Shown: positions 26,850 to 37,125 of the stretch, one piece after another
Layout of the letters: each line of letters begins with the position of its first letter
How positions within the stretch are numbered: position 1 is the first letter of the stretch
Source: Sphingomonas sp. R647
GTDB taxonomy: Bacteria; Pseudomonadota; Alphaproteobacteria; Sphingomonadales; Sphingomonadaceae
DNA length: 64,000 nt
Assembly (NCBI RefSeq): GCF_020177055.1
Contig: NZ_JAIQXT010000004.1
Span: forward strand, 124,001-188,000
Direction: 5' to 3'
Made by a program: the position numbers and the translations under genes
The notes under the pieces: model-generated
Told to the model about the DNA's origin: nothing
The model's database searches: none
Seen by the model: the letters and a program-made list of their open reading frames with translations, nothing else

Positions 26850-27932
26850 CTAAAGCTGGTGCCCGGTGCGGTCGCGCTTGGTCGCGAGATAGGCGGCGTT
26901 GTGCGGGTTGGCGGGCAGCTGGTGCGCCACTCGCTCCGCCACCGCGACCCCGGCGGCCTCCAGCCCGGCAACCTTGGCGGGGTTGTTGGTCAGCAGCCGC
27001 ACATTTCTCTGCCCCAATTGGGTCAGCATCCGCGCGGCTACCCCGAAATCGCGCGCATCGACCGCGAAGCCCAGCCGGGTGTTTGCATCGACCGTATCGA
27101 ACCCCTGAGCCTGCAGCGCATAGGCGCGCAGCTTGTTGATCAGGCCAATCCCGCGCCCCTCCTGCCGCAGATACAGCAGGATGCCCCAGCCATTGGCGGC
27201 GATCGCGCGGATCGCGGCGTGGAGCTGGGGTCCGCAATCGCACTTCAGGCTGCCGAGCACATCACCGGTCAGGCATTCGCTGTGCAGCCGCACCAGCGGC
27301 GGATTGCCATCGGGCTGGCCGATCAGCAGCGCGATATGCTCATCCGGCGATTCGGGCGTGCGGAAGGCGACGATCTCGGCATCCTCGGCCCCGACGACGG
27401 GCAGCCGCGCGCGAGTAACCAGCCGCAAGCGCGCGGGATCCTCATGCGCCTGAATGTCGGCCGGAGTGATCGCATCGTCGATCCGGTGCCCCGGCCCCTC
27501 ACCGCGCACGAAGAATGCGGGGAGCAGCCCGGCGATTCGCGCGAGCCGCAGCGCCGCCGCTGCCGCATCGGGCGCCATCGCCGGCACCGCGCGATACGGG
27601 CCCTTGAGCGGAACCCGCAGATCAAGCTGGGGATCGGACAGCGCGACCGCCGCGTCAAAATCCAGCCACGGGCGGCGCGCGATCATCACTGGCGAATCCG
27701 GAACGGCGGCGGCAGCCTGATTGGCGAGCTTGAGCGTCACCGCGCGGCCCGATGTGATCAGCAACGGCGCTGCGATCCCCGGATCGAACTCGGCGAGCCG
27801 ACCGGCATCCGCCGTTTCGACCGCCAGCAGCGACAAGGCGCCGGTGCTTCCGCGGATCGCAAGCGGCCAGCCGCGCCGCATCGCGTCGATCGCGCGCGCG
27901 GCGGCGCGGGGATCGGGAGCAGTGCCGCTCAA
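26850..27932 (-). CDS. ribA: GTP cyclohydrolase II with a degenerate N-terminal RibB-like half
   Basis: The C-terminal half is a complete GTP cyclohydrolase II, the first enzyme of riboflavin synthesis. It has the zinc-site cysteines in [33 protein letters not shown] and [11 protein letters not shown]. The N-terminal about 160 residues start [14 protein letters not shown], like the beginning of a DHBP synthase domain, but lack its acidic DDExRExEGD catalytic patch. They are therefore probably a remnant. I place the start at TTG 27932, which overlaps the xth TGA. The next in-frame ATG would remove only part of this region. Confidence 0.9.
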   Translation of the reverse strand: MSGTAPDPRAAARAIDAMRRGWPLAIRGSTGALSLLAVETADAGRLAEFDPGIAAPLLITSGRAVTLKLANQAAAAVPDSPVMIARRPWLDFDAAVALSDPQLDLRVPLKGPYRAVPAMAPDAAAAALRLARIAGLLPAFFVRGEGPGHRIDDAITPADIQAHEDPARLRLVTRARLPVVGAEDAEIVAFRTPESPDEHIALLIGQPDGNPPLVRLHSECLTGDVLGSLKCDCGPQLHAAIRAIAANGWGILLYLRQEGRGIGLINKLRAYALQAQGFDTVDANTRLGFAVDARDFGVAARMLTQLGQRNVRLLTNNPAKVAGLEAAGVAVAERVAHQLPANPHNAAYLATKRDRTGHQL

Positions 27933-28714
27933 AAGTCGAACTCGGTGACGATCGGGACATGATCCGACGGCTTGAGCCAGCCGCGGCACGGTTCACACAC
28001 GCGGTGCGCCGTCGCCTGCGCCGCGACGTCGCTACTCGCCCACATATGGTCGAGCCGCCGCCCGCGATCCGACGCCGCCCAGTCCTTTGCGCGATAGCTC
28101 CACCAGGTGAAGCAGCGCTCGGGCGCTGGAATGAAGCGGCGGCCAAGATCGACCCAGTCGTTCGCCGCCTGCATCCGCCCCAGCGCCGCGACCTCGATCG
28201 GCGTGTGGCTGACCACGTCGAGCAACTGCTTGTGGCTCCAGACATCGCATTCGAGCGGGGCGATGTTGAAATCGCCGGTGACGATCACGGGCAAGCTGCC
28301 CAACCCTTCCGACCAGCGCGTCATGCGCTCGACGAAATCGAGCTTCTGGCCGAATTTGGGGTTCTTCTCACGGTCGGGAATATCGCCGCCCGCCGGAACA
28401 TAGACATTCTCGAGCCGCACGCCATTGGGCAGCCGTACGCCCACGTGCCGCGCCTCGCCATTCGCCTGCCAGTCGAGCCGATCGTCCTCGACCAACGGCA
28501 CCTTGCTGATGATCGCGACGCCGTGATGCATCCGCTGGCCGTGGATGACGATATGGTCGTACCCCAGCGCGCGCAGCGGCGCGTGCGGGAAATCGCCGTC
28601 GATCACCTTGGTTTCCTGAAGACACAGCACATCCGGCGCCTCTTCGCGCAAAAACTGCTCAACGATCTCCATGCGAAAGCGAACGGAGTTGATGTTCCAG
28701 GAGGCGATCTTCAT
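27929..28714 (-). CDS. xth: Exodeoxyribonuclease III
   Basis: This 261-residue EEP-fold nuclease and AP endonuclease acts in base-excision repair. It has [13 protein letters not shown] at the start, LQETKV carrying the metal-binding Glu, GDFNIAP near residue 150, and the C-terminal catalytic SDHVPI. The ATG at 28714 follows a plain upstream region without a strong ribosome-binding site. Its stop overlaps the presumed TTG start of ribA, so the two are coupled. Confidence 0.95.
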   Translation of the reverse strand: MKIASWNINSVRFRMEIVEQFLREEAPDVLCLQETKVIDGDFPHAPLRALGYDHIVIHGQRMHHGVAIISKVPLVEDDRLDWQANGEARHVGVRLPNGVRLENVYVPAGGDIPDREKNPKFGQKLDFVERMTRWSEGLGSLPVIVTGDFNIAPLECDVWSHKQLLDVVSHTPIEVAALGRMQAANDWVDLGRRFIPAPERCFTWWSYRAKDWAASDRGRRLDHMWASSDVAAQATAHRVCEPCRGWLKPSDHVPIVTEFDF

Positions 28715-28807
28715 CGCGCGTGATCTAGGGGCGATCCCTCGCCGATGCCAGCCCAAGGTTGAGCGGGCTGGCACCGCACCGCCGCGCGAGCGCCGCACAT
28801 AAACGCC

Positions 28808-28843
28808 AAAAGGCCCCCGCTCCGGGGGCATGGAGCGAGGGCC
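28808..28843 (-). terminator. Rho-independent terminator downstream of lolA
   Basis: GGCCCCCGCTCC (28812-28823) pairs with GGAGCGAGGGCC (28832-28843) with one mismatch. The AAAA at 28808-28811 is a short T-run on the minus strand. It sits about 125 bases beyond the lolA stop; the rest of 28715-28967 shows no gene. Confidence 0.75.
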
Positions 28844-28967
28844 GACCTGGCGTTCGTCACGCAGGCGGGACGGGATGTGCCTCAGGCAACAGGGGGAAAA
28901 ATCCCAAGGCCCCGTCCGCAAAATCCGGTTTAGCGACTCAAAGCTGTCACCAACATGAACGCGAATG

Positions 28968-29597
28968 TCAGCGACGACCGCCGGTTTTCCGCGGGTCGTT
29001 CCAGCGGAACGCTCCGTCGCTGACCGGCGCGTTGAATCGCTGGTTCGACAGGCGGACGGTGGTGCGGTTGTTCTGCGAATCCAGCGCGACCCAGCCTTGG
29101 AGCATCAGCCCGCCGGGGGCCGAGGCATTACGCGCGAACACCATCGTGATCCGGCCATATTCGGGCCGCTTGGGGTCATGCGCCTCGACGCTCACGACGT
29201 TCGGATTGCCGGTCGGAACCACCTTGGCATAGCGGGCCACATTGCCGTCCGGGTTCATCAGGATGCCGAGCGGCGAATCCTTGACCGGCCAGCGCTGCAC
29301 CTGCCGCACCGAATAATCGATGAACCACAAGGCGCTGCCATCGGCGACGATCAGCAGCGGGACGCCCTTTTCATACTGAAACCGGATCTTGCCCGGCTTC
29401 TTGAGCGTCATCGTGCCATTGAGCGTCTTGCCGACCCGGTCGGTCTGGCTGAACGCGGCGGTCATCGTCTGGGTGGCGCGCAGATGCTGTTGCACCTGCG
29501 CGAGGGTGCCCTGCTGCGCGGCGGCAGGCACTGCGAGCGGGAGGGTGATTGCGGCTACGGCCGCGAAGGGGCGAAACATCATGTTAGTGCCAAACAT
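28968..29597 (-). CDS. lolA: Outer-membrane lipoprotein carrier protein LolA
   Basis: This 209-residue periplasmic chaperone ferries lipoproteins from LolCDE to the outer membrane. It has a signal peptide (about 1-28, ending near VPAAAQQ). Then comes the LolA fold with QTMTAAFSQTDRVGKTLNGT, GKIRFQYEKGVPLLIVADGSALWFID-type strands, and SNQRFNAPVSDGAFRW near the end. The ATG at 29597 is preceded by GGGGCGGG. Its upstream region carries hairpin repeat copy 3. Confidence 0.92.
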   Translation of the reverse strand: MFGTNMMFRPFAAVAAITLPLAVPAAAQQGTLAQVQQHLRATQTMTAAFSQTDRVGKTLNGTMTLKKPGKIRFQYEKGVPLLIVADGSALWFIDYSVRQVQRWPVKDSPLGILMNPDGNVARYAKVVPTGNPNVVSVEAHDPKRPEYGRITMVFARNASAPGGLMLQGWVALDSQNNRTTVRLSNQRFNAPVSDGAFRWNDPRKTGGRR

Positions 29598-29648
29598 GTC
29601 CCGCCCCTGCCGGTTCCGCGTTGAACTTGGTCTGAACGCGTAGGTTGC

Positions 29649-29728
29649 GGTGCCGGCCCGCTCCCCCACCCGGCCACCCATAGAATACACTGTCGTTGGG
29701 TGGCCGGGTGGGGGAGCGGGCCAGCACC
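29649..29728. repeat. Long-hairpin intergenic repeat, copy 3 (inverted orientation)
   Basis: Arms 29649-29680 and 29697-29728 (32 bp, one mismatch) flank a loop at 29681-29696. The reverse complement of that loop, ACGACAGTGTATTCTA, matches the copy 2 loop at 14 of 16 positions, so this copy is inserted the other way round. It starts 21 bases after the cyclophilin stop and about 50 bases upstream of lolA. Confidence 0.95.
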
Positions 29729-29748
29729 GTCACGGCGAAGCTGTCAGA

Positions 29749-30207
29749 TCACGCTTCGCTGCGCGCCTTGACGATCTTGCCCGGCTCACGCGGCGGCTCG
29801 CCCTTGGGCAGTGCGTCGACATGCTCCATGCCTTCGGTCACCATGCCCCACACGGTGTACTGGCCGTCGAGGAAGGTCGCGTCGTCGAGGCAGATGAAGA
29901 ACTGCGAATTGGCGCTGTTCGGATCGTTGGTGCGCGCCATCGAGCACGCGCCACGGACATGCGCTTCGCGGCTAAACTCGGCGGGCAGGTTCGGCTCCTT
30001 CGACCCGCTCATGCCGGTGCCGGTCGGATCGCCGCCCTGCGCCATGAACCCGTCGATCACGCGGTGGAACACGACGCCGTCATAGAAGCCGCTGTCGGCC
30101 AGCTTGACGATCCGCTCGACATGCTTGGGCGCGAGGTCGGGGCGCAGCTGGATATGAACGTCGCCGGCGTCGAGCGTCATGATGAGGCGCGTCGGAAGAT
30201 CGGACAT
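29749..30207 (-). CDS. Peptidyl-prolyl cis-trans isomerase (cyclophilin)
   Basis: This 152-residue cyclophilin-type PPIase has FYDGVVFHRVIDGFMAQGGD with the catalytic Arg. It also has NSANSQFFI and a conserved Trp and Gly near VWGMVTEG. No signal peptide is present from the ATG at 30207, so the product should be cytoplasmic. It is divergent from mgtE. Confidence 0.95.
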   Translation of the reverse strand: MSDLPTRLIMTLDAGDVHIQLRPDLAPKHVERIVKLADSGFYDGVVFHRVIDGFMAQGGDPTGTGMSGSKEPNLPAEFSREAHVRGACSMARTNDPNSANSQFFICLDDATFLDGQYTVWGMVTEGMEHVDALPKGEPPREPGKIVKARSEA

Positions 30208-30356
30208 CGAAAGGGATACTCCAGAAGGGAAACACTCTGGCACCCCCACTAGGGCGCAGCGGGGCGGGTTGCAAATCGCATCGCGGCTGCGGCGGATTGG
30301 CAGCACGATTCGAGCGCGTTAGAGGGGGGCGAGGCAGCGCAGTCGGAGGAGGCTCG

Positions 30357-31763
30357 ATGAACGACGAGACCGAAACCGCGACCGGCACCGCCGAGTCGGC
30401 GTCGCACGATGCGCAGGACAGCCTGTCGCCCGACTTTGTTCGCACCATCCTCGAGCTGGTCGAGGCGGGCGATACCGAGGCTGTGCGCGAGCGGGTCGAA
30501 CCGCTGCACCCCGCCGACATCGCCGATCTGGTCGAACTGACGCCGACCGACCAGCGTCAGGCACTCGCTGCGGCGATCGCCGGCCTGATCGACGGCGACG
30601 TGCTCGCCGAGATGAACGATTGGGTGCGCGAGGCGCTGATCGAGGCGCTTGAGCCACACGAAGTCGCCGACATCGCCGCTGAGCTCGATACCGACGACGC
30701 CGTCGCGATCATCGAGGACATGGAGGAAGAGGACCAGCGCGCCGTCCTCCGCGCGCTCGACCCCGATGATCGCGCGGCGATCGAAGAGGCGCTGTCCTAT
30801 CCCGAGGAGTCCGCCGGCCGCCTGATGCAGCGCGAGCTGATCGCGGTGCCCGAACATTGGACTGTTGGAGACGTGCTCGATTATCTGCGCGGCGAAGAGG
30901 AGCTGGCGACCGATTTCTGGGAAATATTCGTCGTCGATCCCGCGCATCACCCGGTCGGTACCTGTGCCTTGTCATGGGTGCTGCGCACCCCGCGATCGGT
31001 ATCGATGGCCGATGTGATGAAGCGCGAACAGACGCTGATCCCGGTCGACATGGACCAGGAGGAAGTCGCGCTGATCTTCCAAAAATACGCGCTGATCTCC
31101 GCCGCTGTGACCGACGATTCCGGGCGACTGGTCGGCGTGATCACCGTGGACGACATCGTCCACATCATCTCCGAAGAAGCCGGCGAGGACGCGCTGCTGC
31201 TGTCGGGCGCGGGCGATGGCGACATCAACGAGCCGATCCGCGACACCTATATCGCGCGCGTTCGCTGGCTGATCGCCAATCTGTTCACGGCGCTAGTGGC
31301 GTCGTCGATCATCGCAATCTTTGGCGGCGCGATCGAGCAGATGGTGGCGCTCGCGGTGCTGATGCCGATCGTCGCCTCGATCGGTGGCAATGCGGGAACG
31401 CAGACGATGGCGGTCATCGTGCGCGCGATCGCCACCAATCAGCTGACCCAATCGAACACGATGCGGATGGTCAAGCGCGAGATCAAGGTCGCGTTGCTCA
31501 ACGGCGGGACGATCGCGGTGCTGCTGGGGCTGGGTGCCGGGCTGGTCTTCTCCAACCCCGCGCTGGGGGGAGTGATTGCGGCGGCGATCGTCATCAACAT
31601 CCTTGTCGCGGGCCTCGCCGGAGTGCTGGTCCCGGTCGCATTCGACCGCATGGATCAGGATCCGGCGGTCGCGTCATCGGTGTTCGTGACGATGGTGACC
31701 GATTCGATGGGGTTCCTCGCCTTTCTCGGCCTTGCCGTCGCGTCGGGACTGGTCGGCTGGTAG
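30357..31763 (+). CDS. mgtE: Magnesium transporter MgtE
   Basis: This 468-residue protein has an acidic N-terminal Mg-sensing domain with helical repeats (PADIADLVELTPTDQRQALA), a CBS pair (about 150-270, including GVITVDDIVHIISEEAGEDA), and then about five transmembrane helices with NAGTQTMAVIVRA. The channel is gated by cytosolic magnesium. GGAGGAGG precedes the ATG at 30357. Confidence 0.95.
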   Translation: MNDETETATGTAESASHDAQDSLSPDFVRTILELVEAGDTEAVRERVEPLHPADIADLVELTPTDQRQALAAAIAGLIDGDVLAEMNDWVREALIEALEPHEVADIAAELDTDDAVAIIEDMEEEDQRAVLRALDPDDRAAIEEALSYPEESAGRLMQRELIAVPEHWTVGDVLDYLRGEEELATDFWEIFVVDPAHHPVGTCALSWVLRTPRSVSMADVMKREQTLIPVDMDQEEVALIFQKYALISAAVTDDSGRLVGVITVDDIVHIISEEAGEDALLLSGAGDGDINEPIRDTYIARVRWLIANLFTALVASSIIAIFGGAIEQMVALAVLMPIVASIGGNAGTQTMAVIVRAIATNQLTQSNTMRMVKREIKVALLNGGTIAVLLGLGAGLVFSNPALGGVIAAAIVINILVAGLAGVLVPVAFDRMDQDPAVASSVFVTMVTDSMGFLAFLGLAVASGLVGW

Positions 31764-31799
31764 CTTGACCGGCAGGCGCGCGGCCCCCAGATCGCCGCG

Positions 31800-32195
31800 A
31801 TGGCCCTCCATCTGACCAAAGTCGCATTCGGCGCCGCAAGTTTTGAGCATCTGCGCGAACGCCTCACACTGCGCGGCGTGACCGGCCCGGTTGCGCTGAC
31901 CACCCGCTATCTGCCCAAGCGGCATGAGGAGATTACGGGAGAGGGATCGCTGTTCTGGATCCTCAAGCACCAGCTCATCGCCCGCTCGCCGATCCTGGGC
32001 TTTGCCGAGGCCGAGGGCGGGCGCTGCGCGATCCTGCTCGATCCGACATTGGTGCAGGTCGTGCCGCAGCCCAAGCGCGCGCATCAGGGCTGGCGCTATC
32101 TGGAGGGCAGCGACGCCCCGGTTGATCTCGGCAGCGGCGACATCGCGTCACTCCCGCCCGAATTGGCGGGGAAGCTGGCGGAGTTGGGGTTTTGA
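31800..32195 (+). CDS. DUF1489 family protein
   Basis: This 131-residue protein matches DUF1489, a small alphaproteobacterial family. Its pattern is LHLTKVAFGAASFEHLRERL, then TRYLPKRHEEI with GEGSLFWILKHQL, and a C-terminal GWRYLEGSDAP. The function is unknown. It starts 36 bases after mgtE. It is followed 23 bases after the stop by a separate long inverted repeat. Confidence 0.88.
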   Translation: MALHLTKVAFGAASFEHLRERLTLRGVTGPVALTTRYLPKRHEEITGEGSLFWILKHQLIARSPILGFAEAEGGRCAILLDPTLVQVVPQPKRAHQGWRYLEGSDAPVDLGSGDIASLPPELAGKLAELGF

Positions 32196-32217
32196 GCGCG
32201 CAGCGGTTCTGATTTTC

Positions 32218-32281
32218 TCGCACAAAGACACGAAGCCACGAAGAGCGTGCACCTTCTTTGTGGCTTCGTGTCTTTGTGCGA
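32218..32281. repeat. CACAAAGACACGAAG-type inverted repeat
   Basis: Arms 32218-32244 and 32255-32281 are 27 bp with one mismatch, around a 10-nt loop. The core CACAAAGACACGAAG belongs to a sequence type that recurs between genes in many bacterial genomes. It sits between convergent DUF1489 and msrA genes, 23 and 30 bases from their stops. Confidence 0.88.
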
Positions 32282-32310
32282 TTCAAAGATCCTGCGGCTC
32301 CGCCGCAGAC

Positions 32311-32988
32311 CTATCGCGCCAGACTCGGAAACGCCGCCCGGAAAGCCGCCACCTTGGGCTTGTCCCAGCGGACGATATAGCCGTGGTTCGGGTTGCGGCG
32401 GGCAAAGTCCTGATGCTCGGCCTCCGCCTCGAAGAACGCACCGCTTTCGATCTTCGTCACGATCGGCCCGCGATATGCACCGCTTTTGCCAAGCTGGTCG
32501 ATATAGGCACGCGCGACGCGGGCCTGTCCCGGATTTTGCGGAAAGATCGCCGAGCGATAGCTGGGGCCGGTATCGGGACCCTGACGGTTGAGCTGGGTCG
32601 GATCGTGCGCGACCGAAAAATAGATGCGCAGCAGCGTCGCATAGCTGACCACGCGCGGGTCATAGACGATGCGGATCACCTCGGCATGGCCGGTGCGCTC
32701 GGTCGAGACCTGAGCATAGGTTGCCGTCGCGCGCGTGCCGCCGGCATAGCCGCTGGCCACCGACTTGACGCCCTTCACCCCCTCAAACACCGCCTCCATG
32801 CCCCAGAAGCAGCCTCCCGCGAGCACTGCGACCTGATCGCCCTGTTCAGGCGCGACATCGGTGGCAGAAGCGGGAATCGCGACCGCCTTCTCCCCGCCGC
32901 CCGCGAGTACCGGCGGCACCAGCCCCGCGAGGTTGGCAAAGGCGACTGCGCCAAGGCCTGCGAGGCCAAGAGCGGCCGCGCGCAGCAT
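32311..32988 (-). CDS. msrA: Peptide-methionine (S)-S-oxide reductase, single-cysteine, membrane- or periplasm-targeted
   Basis: This 225-residue enzyme repairs methionine-S-sulfoxide. It has the signature GGCFWGMEAVFEG with catalytic Cys60. No other cysteine is present in the mature part, so it lacks the resolving cysteines of E. coli MsrA and must rely on an external thiol. An N-terminal hydrophobic segment (about 1-24) predicts periplasmic export or anchoring. Start ATG 32988 overlaps the stop of a 38-residue upstream ORF (TGATG). Confidence 0.95.
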   Translation of the reverse strand: MLRAAALGLAGLGAVAFANLAGLVPPVLAGGGEKAVAIPASATDVAPEQGDQVAVLAGGCFWGMEAVFEGVKGVKSVASGYAGGTRATATYAQVSTERTGHAEVIRIVYDPRVVSYATLLRIYFSVAHDPTQLNRQGPDTGPSYRSAIFPQNPGQARVARAYIDQLGKSGAYRGPIVTKIESGAFFEAEAEHQDFARRNPNHGYIVRWDKPKVAAFRAAFPSLAR

Positions 32989-33104
32989 CAGAACAACGGC
33001 GCCGCGATCACCTGCTCCGCATGGAGCGCGATCATTCCGATCGCGCCGAGCGAAAAGCCGGTGAGGAAACGGCGGAGGAACGGCGATTTGAGAGCCGCGA
33101 TCAT
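32988..33104 (-). CDS. Small 38-residue membrane ORF coupled to msrA
   Basis: The ORF starts at ATG 33104 and ends in TGA whose last base is the A of the msrA ATG (TGATG). The product is mostly hydrophobic from residue 8 (PFLRRFLTGFSLGAIGMIAL), predicting one transmembrane helix. It may be a real small protein or a coupling leader for msrA. I recognise no family; support is the tight junction and composition. Confidence 0.6.
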   Translation of the reverse strand: MIAALKSPFLRRFLTGFSLGAIGMIALHAEQVIAAPLF

Positions 33105-33192
33105 GAGTCTGGTCCTTGTTGATTGGCGCGGAGATGGGGATGCCAGCTCCGATTCCAAGCAAAGAGTAACTTGGCCACGCTGAACCTGCGCT

Positions 33193-33220
33193 GGCCTTCC
33201 CGTTCATATTCGGGAAGGCC
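33193..33220. other. Perfect 10-bp hairpin between aspartate aminotransferase and msrA regions
   Basis: GGCCTTCCCG and CGGGAAGGCC are separated by 8 bases. It has no T-tract on either side. It lies between the msrA leader and repeat copy 4. The remaining non-coding sequence of 33105-33369 shows no gene. Confidence 0.6.
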
Positions 33221-33274
33221 GCGCAAAAGGTTTCAGCAATGGTCGAAAAAAGTGGCGGCTTAGATTAGGCCGCA

Positions 33275-33346
33275 CCGGCCCGCTCCCCCACCCGGCCACC
33301 CAACGCGAGTGTATTCTATGGGTGGCCGGGTGGGGGAGCGGGCCGG
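33275..33346. repeat. Long-hairpin intergenic repeat, copy 4
   Basis: Perfect 28-bp arms 33275-33302 and 33319-33346 flank loop ACGCGAGTGTATTCTA (33303-33318), shared with copies 2 and 3. It starts 24 bases after the stop of the minus-strand aminotransferase gene. No T-tract follows. Confidence 0.95.
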
Positions 33347-33369
33347 CGCCGCTTCAGCGCAGCTGAACT

Positions 33370-34602
<1,233 letters not shown>

Positions 34603-36384
34603 CTATAGGGTCGTGATGCCCCCATCCGCAACCGTAACAGCCGAAACCAGCCCGCGCAGGGCGTTGCCGAGGAAAAATCCGTCAGAAAGGTCCTCAGTGC
34701 GCAGGTCGGCCTCGACCGCGCGGCCACTCGCGATCAGCTCGGCGCGGAGCACGCCGGGCAGGATGCCACGGGTGAGCGGCGGCGTCAGCAACATGCCGTC
34801 GCGCGCCACGAAAAGCGATGTGAAGCTGCCCTCGGTCAGATAGCCATCGGCATCGACATATATCGTCTCCCACGCCCCGGCGACACGCGGCCAGGGGCGA
34901 CGGTCGGTCGTCTTGTGCGCCAGCCGAAAGTCGCGCGGCGCGACTTTGCGGGTGGCAAGCGCGACCGTCTCCGGATCGACCGGAACCTCAGGCATCGGTG
35001 CGGTGCCGATCGCGATGCGCCCCTCCGGCGACAGCAGCAGACGCACCTTGGCCGGATGGCGCAGGCGGAAGGTCGCCGCCTGCAGCTCGTTGCGCACGCC
35101 GTGGCGGTCGAAGCGGATGCCGAACGCCTCGGCACTCGCGCGCATGCGTTCAAGATGGCGCTCCAGCAGCGCAATCCCGCCGACCGGATCGAACGCCATC
35201 GTCTCGATCAGGTCGAACCGCCGCTGGCCGCGCGTGAGGAACGCGCCCTTGGCCAGACACTCGTCCCATTCCTCGCCGGCGCGCGAATCGGCGACCACGC
35301 CCGAGCCCAGCCCGATGCTCGCCTCGCTGGCCCCGTCGCGCAGATGGAGCGTGCGAATCGCGACGTTGAACGCGGCATCGCCATCCGGGTCAATCCGCCC
35401 GATCGAGCCGGTATAGGCGCCGCGCGCATCGGGCTCGACCGCAGCGATCACCTCCATCGCCCGGATTTTGGGCGCGCCCGTCACCGATCCGCACGGGAAG
35501 ATCGCCGCCAGCGCCTGTCCCGGCCCGATTTCGGGCGCAAGCTTCGCGGCGATGGTCGACACCATCGTGTGCAGCGTCGGATAGGTTTCGACCTTGAACA
35601 GCTCGGGCACCGATACGCTGCCCGGCGCGGCGATGCGGGTGAGGTCGTTACGCATCAGATCGACGATCATCAGATTCTCGGCGCGCTGCTTTTCGTCCTG
35701 CGCGAGTTCCACGCGCGCCGCCTCATCCGCTTCCGGGGTCGCGCCGCGCGGGGTCGTCCCCTTCATCGGCCGCGCGATCAGTTCGCCCTGGCGGAGCGCG
35801 AAGAATAGCTCGGGCGAGAAGGACAGCAGCCAGTCGCTGCCAGTCCACACGATTCCGCCATAGCCCGCCGCCGCGCGCGAGCGGATCGCGGCATAGATCG
35901 CAAGCGGATCGCCCGCGACGCGCACTGCCGCGCGAAAGGTTAGGTTGGCCTGATATATGTCCCCCGCCTCGATCCAGTCATGCACGCGCGCGAAGGCGGC
36001 GTCATAGTCGCTGCGGGAGATCTGCGGCGTTGGCCGGCCGACCCATGCGCCCGCCGGATCGGGTAATCGTGCGGCGATCGCGTCGGGGGCGAGGTGCTCG
36101 ACCGTCTCGAACAAGCCGAACCACAACAGCGGCGTGCCGCCTTCCCGACTCAGCCCGCCTAAGCGCGGCTCCAGCGCATGGCCGGCCTCATAGGCGATAT
36201 ACCCCGCCGCATGCAGCCCCTCCGCCTGCGCTGCGTCGAGCGCGGCCAGCGCCGGCGCGACCTCCTCCGGTCGATGCGCAGCGATCACCCGCACCGGCGC
36301 GGTGTAGAGGCGCGCTTCCGCACCACCCGGCCGGGCATCGTCGAGCAGCACAAACGGTGTCTGGACAAGCATCGCACTGGCCAT
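34603..36384 (-). CDS. pabB: Aminodeoxychorismate synthase component I fused to aminodeoxychorismate lyase
   Basis: This 593-residue protein joins two folate-pathway enzymes. Residues about 1-380 form the PabB/chorismate-binding core, with DIYQANLTFRA near 140, DLMRNDLTRIAAPG near 245, and IFPCGSVTGAPKIRAMEVI near 300. Residues about 390-593 form a class IV aminotransferase-fold domain (PabC-like): FDLIETMAFDPVGG, KTTDRRPWPR with the PLP lysine region, then TEGSFTSLFVARDG. Together they convert chorismate via ADC to p-aminobenzoate, given PabA ammonia. No pabA is in the window. The start at 36384 lacks a good ribosome-binding site; ATG 36372 is an alternative. Confidence 0.93.
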   Translation of the reverse strand: MASAMLVQTPFVLLDDARPGGAEARLYTAPVRVIAAHRPEEVAPALAALDAAQAEGLHAAGYIAYEAGHALEPRLGGLSREGGTPLLWFGLFETVEHLAPDAIAARLPDPAGAWVGRPTPQISRSDYDAAFARVHDWIEAGDIYQANLTFRAAVRVAGDPLAIYAAIRSRAAAGYGGIVWTGSDWLLSFSPELFFALRQGELIARPMKGTTPRGATPEADEAARVELAQDEKQRAENLMIVDLMRNDLTRIAAPGSVSVPELFKVETYPTLHTMVSTIAAKLAPEIGPGQALAAIFPCGSVTGAPKIRAMEVIAAVEPDARGAYTGSIGRIDPDGDAAFNVAIRTLHLRDGASEASIGLGSGVVADSRAGEEWDECLAKGAFLTRGQRRFDLIETMAFDPVGGIALLERHLERMRASAEAFGIRFDRHGVRNELQAATFRLRHPAKVRLLLSPEGRIAIGTAPMPEVPVDPETVALATRKVAPRDFRLAHKTTDRRPWPRVAGAWETIYVDADGYLTEGSFTSLFVARDGMLLTPPLTRGILPGVLRAELIASGRAVEADLRTEDLSDGFFLGNALRGLVSAVTVADGGITTL

Positions 36385-36451
36385 GAAGCGCTAAACGTCC
36401 GCCCGCAAGCCTCTGTTGCCGCTTGGCCGCGCGCCGCCTATCTCCCCGGAC

Positions 36452-37114
36452 ATGTCCACGCCCCCGCTGCGCGCCGCCATCGTGCCTGTCACCCCGCTTC
36501 AGCAGAATTCGACCCTGCTGTGGTGTACCCGCACCATGCGCGGCGTCTTCACCGATCCCGGCGGAGACCTCCACTTGCTGAAGGCCGCAGCACAGCAGCA
36601 TGGCGTCACCATCGAAAAACTGCTGATTACCCACGGCCATATCGACCATTGCGGTCAGGCCGGGAAACTCGCCGCCGAACTCGGCGTGCCGATTGAGGGT
36701 CCGCATGAGGCCGACCGCTTCTGGATCAGCCGGCTCGACGATGATGGTCGCAACTACGGCATCGACGGCAAGCCGTTCGAGCCCGATCGCTGGCTGGTCG
36801 ATGGCGATACCGTGACGGTCGGCGAGCTGACGCTCGACGTCTATCACTGCCCCGGCCACACGCCGGGCCATGTCGTATTCCACCACGCGCCGTCAAAGCT
36901 CGCCATCGTCGGCGACGTGATCTTTCAGGGCTCGATCGGCCGCACCGATTTCCCAATGGGCAATCATCAGGATTTGCTCGACGCGATCACCAGCAAGCTG
37001 TGGCCGCTCGGCGACGACACCGTATTCGTCCCCGGCCATGGCCAGCCGAGTAGCTTCGGACAGGAACGCAAGACAAATCCGTTCGTCTCGGATCGCGCGC
37101 TCGCCGGAAATTAA
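36452..37114 (+). CDS. MBL-fold metallo-hydrolase (YcbL/glyoxalase II-like)
   Basis: This 220-residue metallo-beta-lactamase-fold hydrolase has the zinc motif HGHIDH at 61-66, CPGHTPGH with the next His ligand, GDVIF with the bridging Asp, and VPGHGQPSS near the end. The glyoxalase-II-like architecture without the C-terminal helical domain fits YcbL. The ATG at 36452 is preferred to the upstream TTG. Its stop overlaps the AACCGATCGGTT palindrome. Confidence 0.9.
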   Translation: MSTPPLRAAIVPVTPLQQNSTLLWCTRTMRGVFTDPGGDLHLLKAAAQQHGVTIEKLLITHGHIDHCGQAGKLAAELGVPIEGPHEADRFWISRLDDDGRNYGIDGKPFEPDRWLVDGDTVTVGELTLDVYHCPGHTPGHVVFHHAPSKLAIVGDVIFQGSIGRTDFPMGNHQDLLDAITSKLWPLGDDTVFVPGHGQPSSFGQERKTNPFVSDRALAGN

Positions 37115-37125
37115 ACCGATCGGTT
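37114..37125. promoter_or_regulatory. Perfect 12-bp palindrome overlapping the ArsR-gene -35 box
   Basis: AACCGATCGGTT at 37114-37125 begins within the preceding stop codon and ends inside the -35 box TTGACA. Its placement is suitable for a second repressor site, but no assignment can be made from sequence. Confidence 0.4.

Noticed and set aside
26754..27962. A 402-codon open frame antisense to ribA
   Set aside because: Shadow of ribA; the sequence is Arg-rich without motifs, and GTP cyclohydrolase II signatures are on the other strand.
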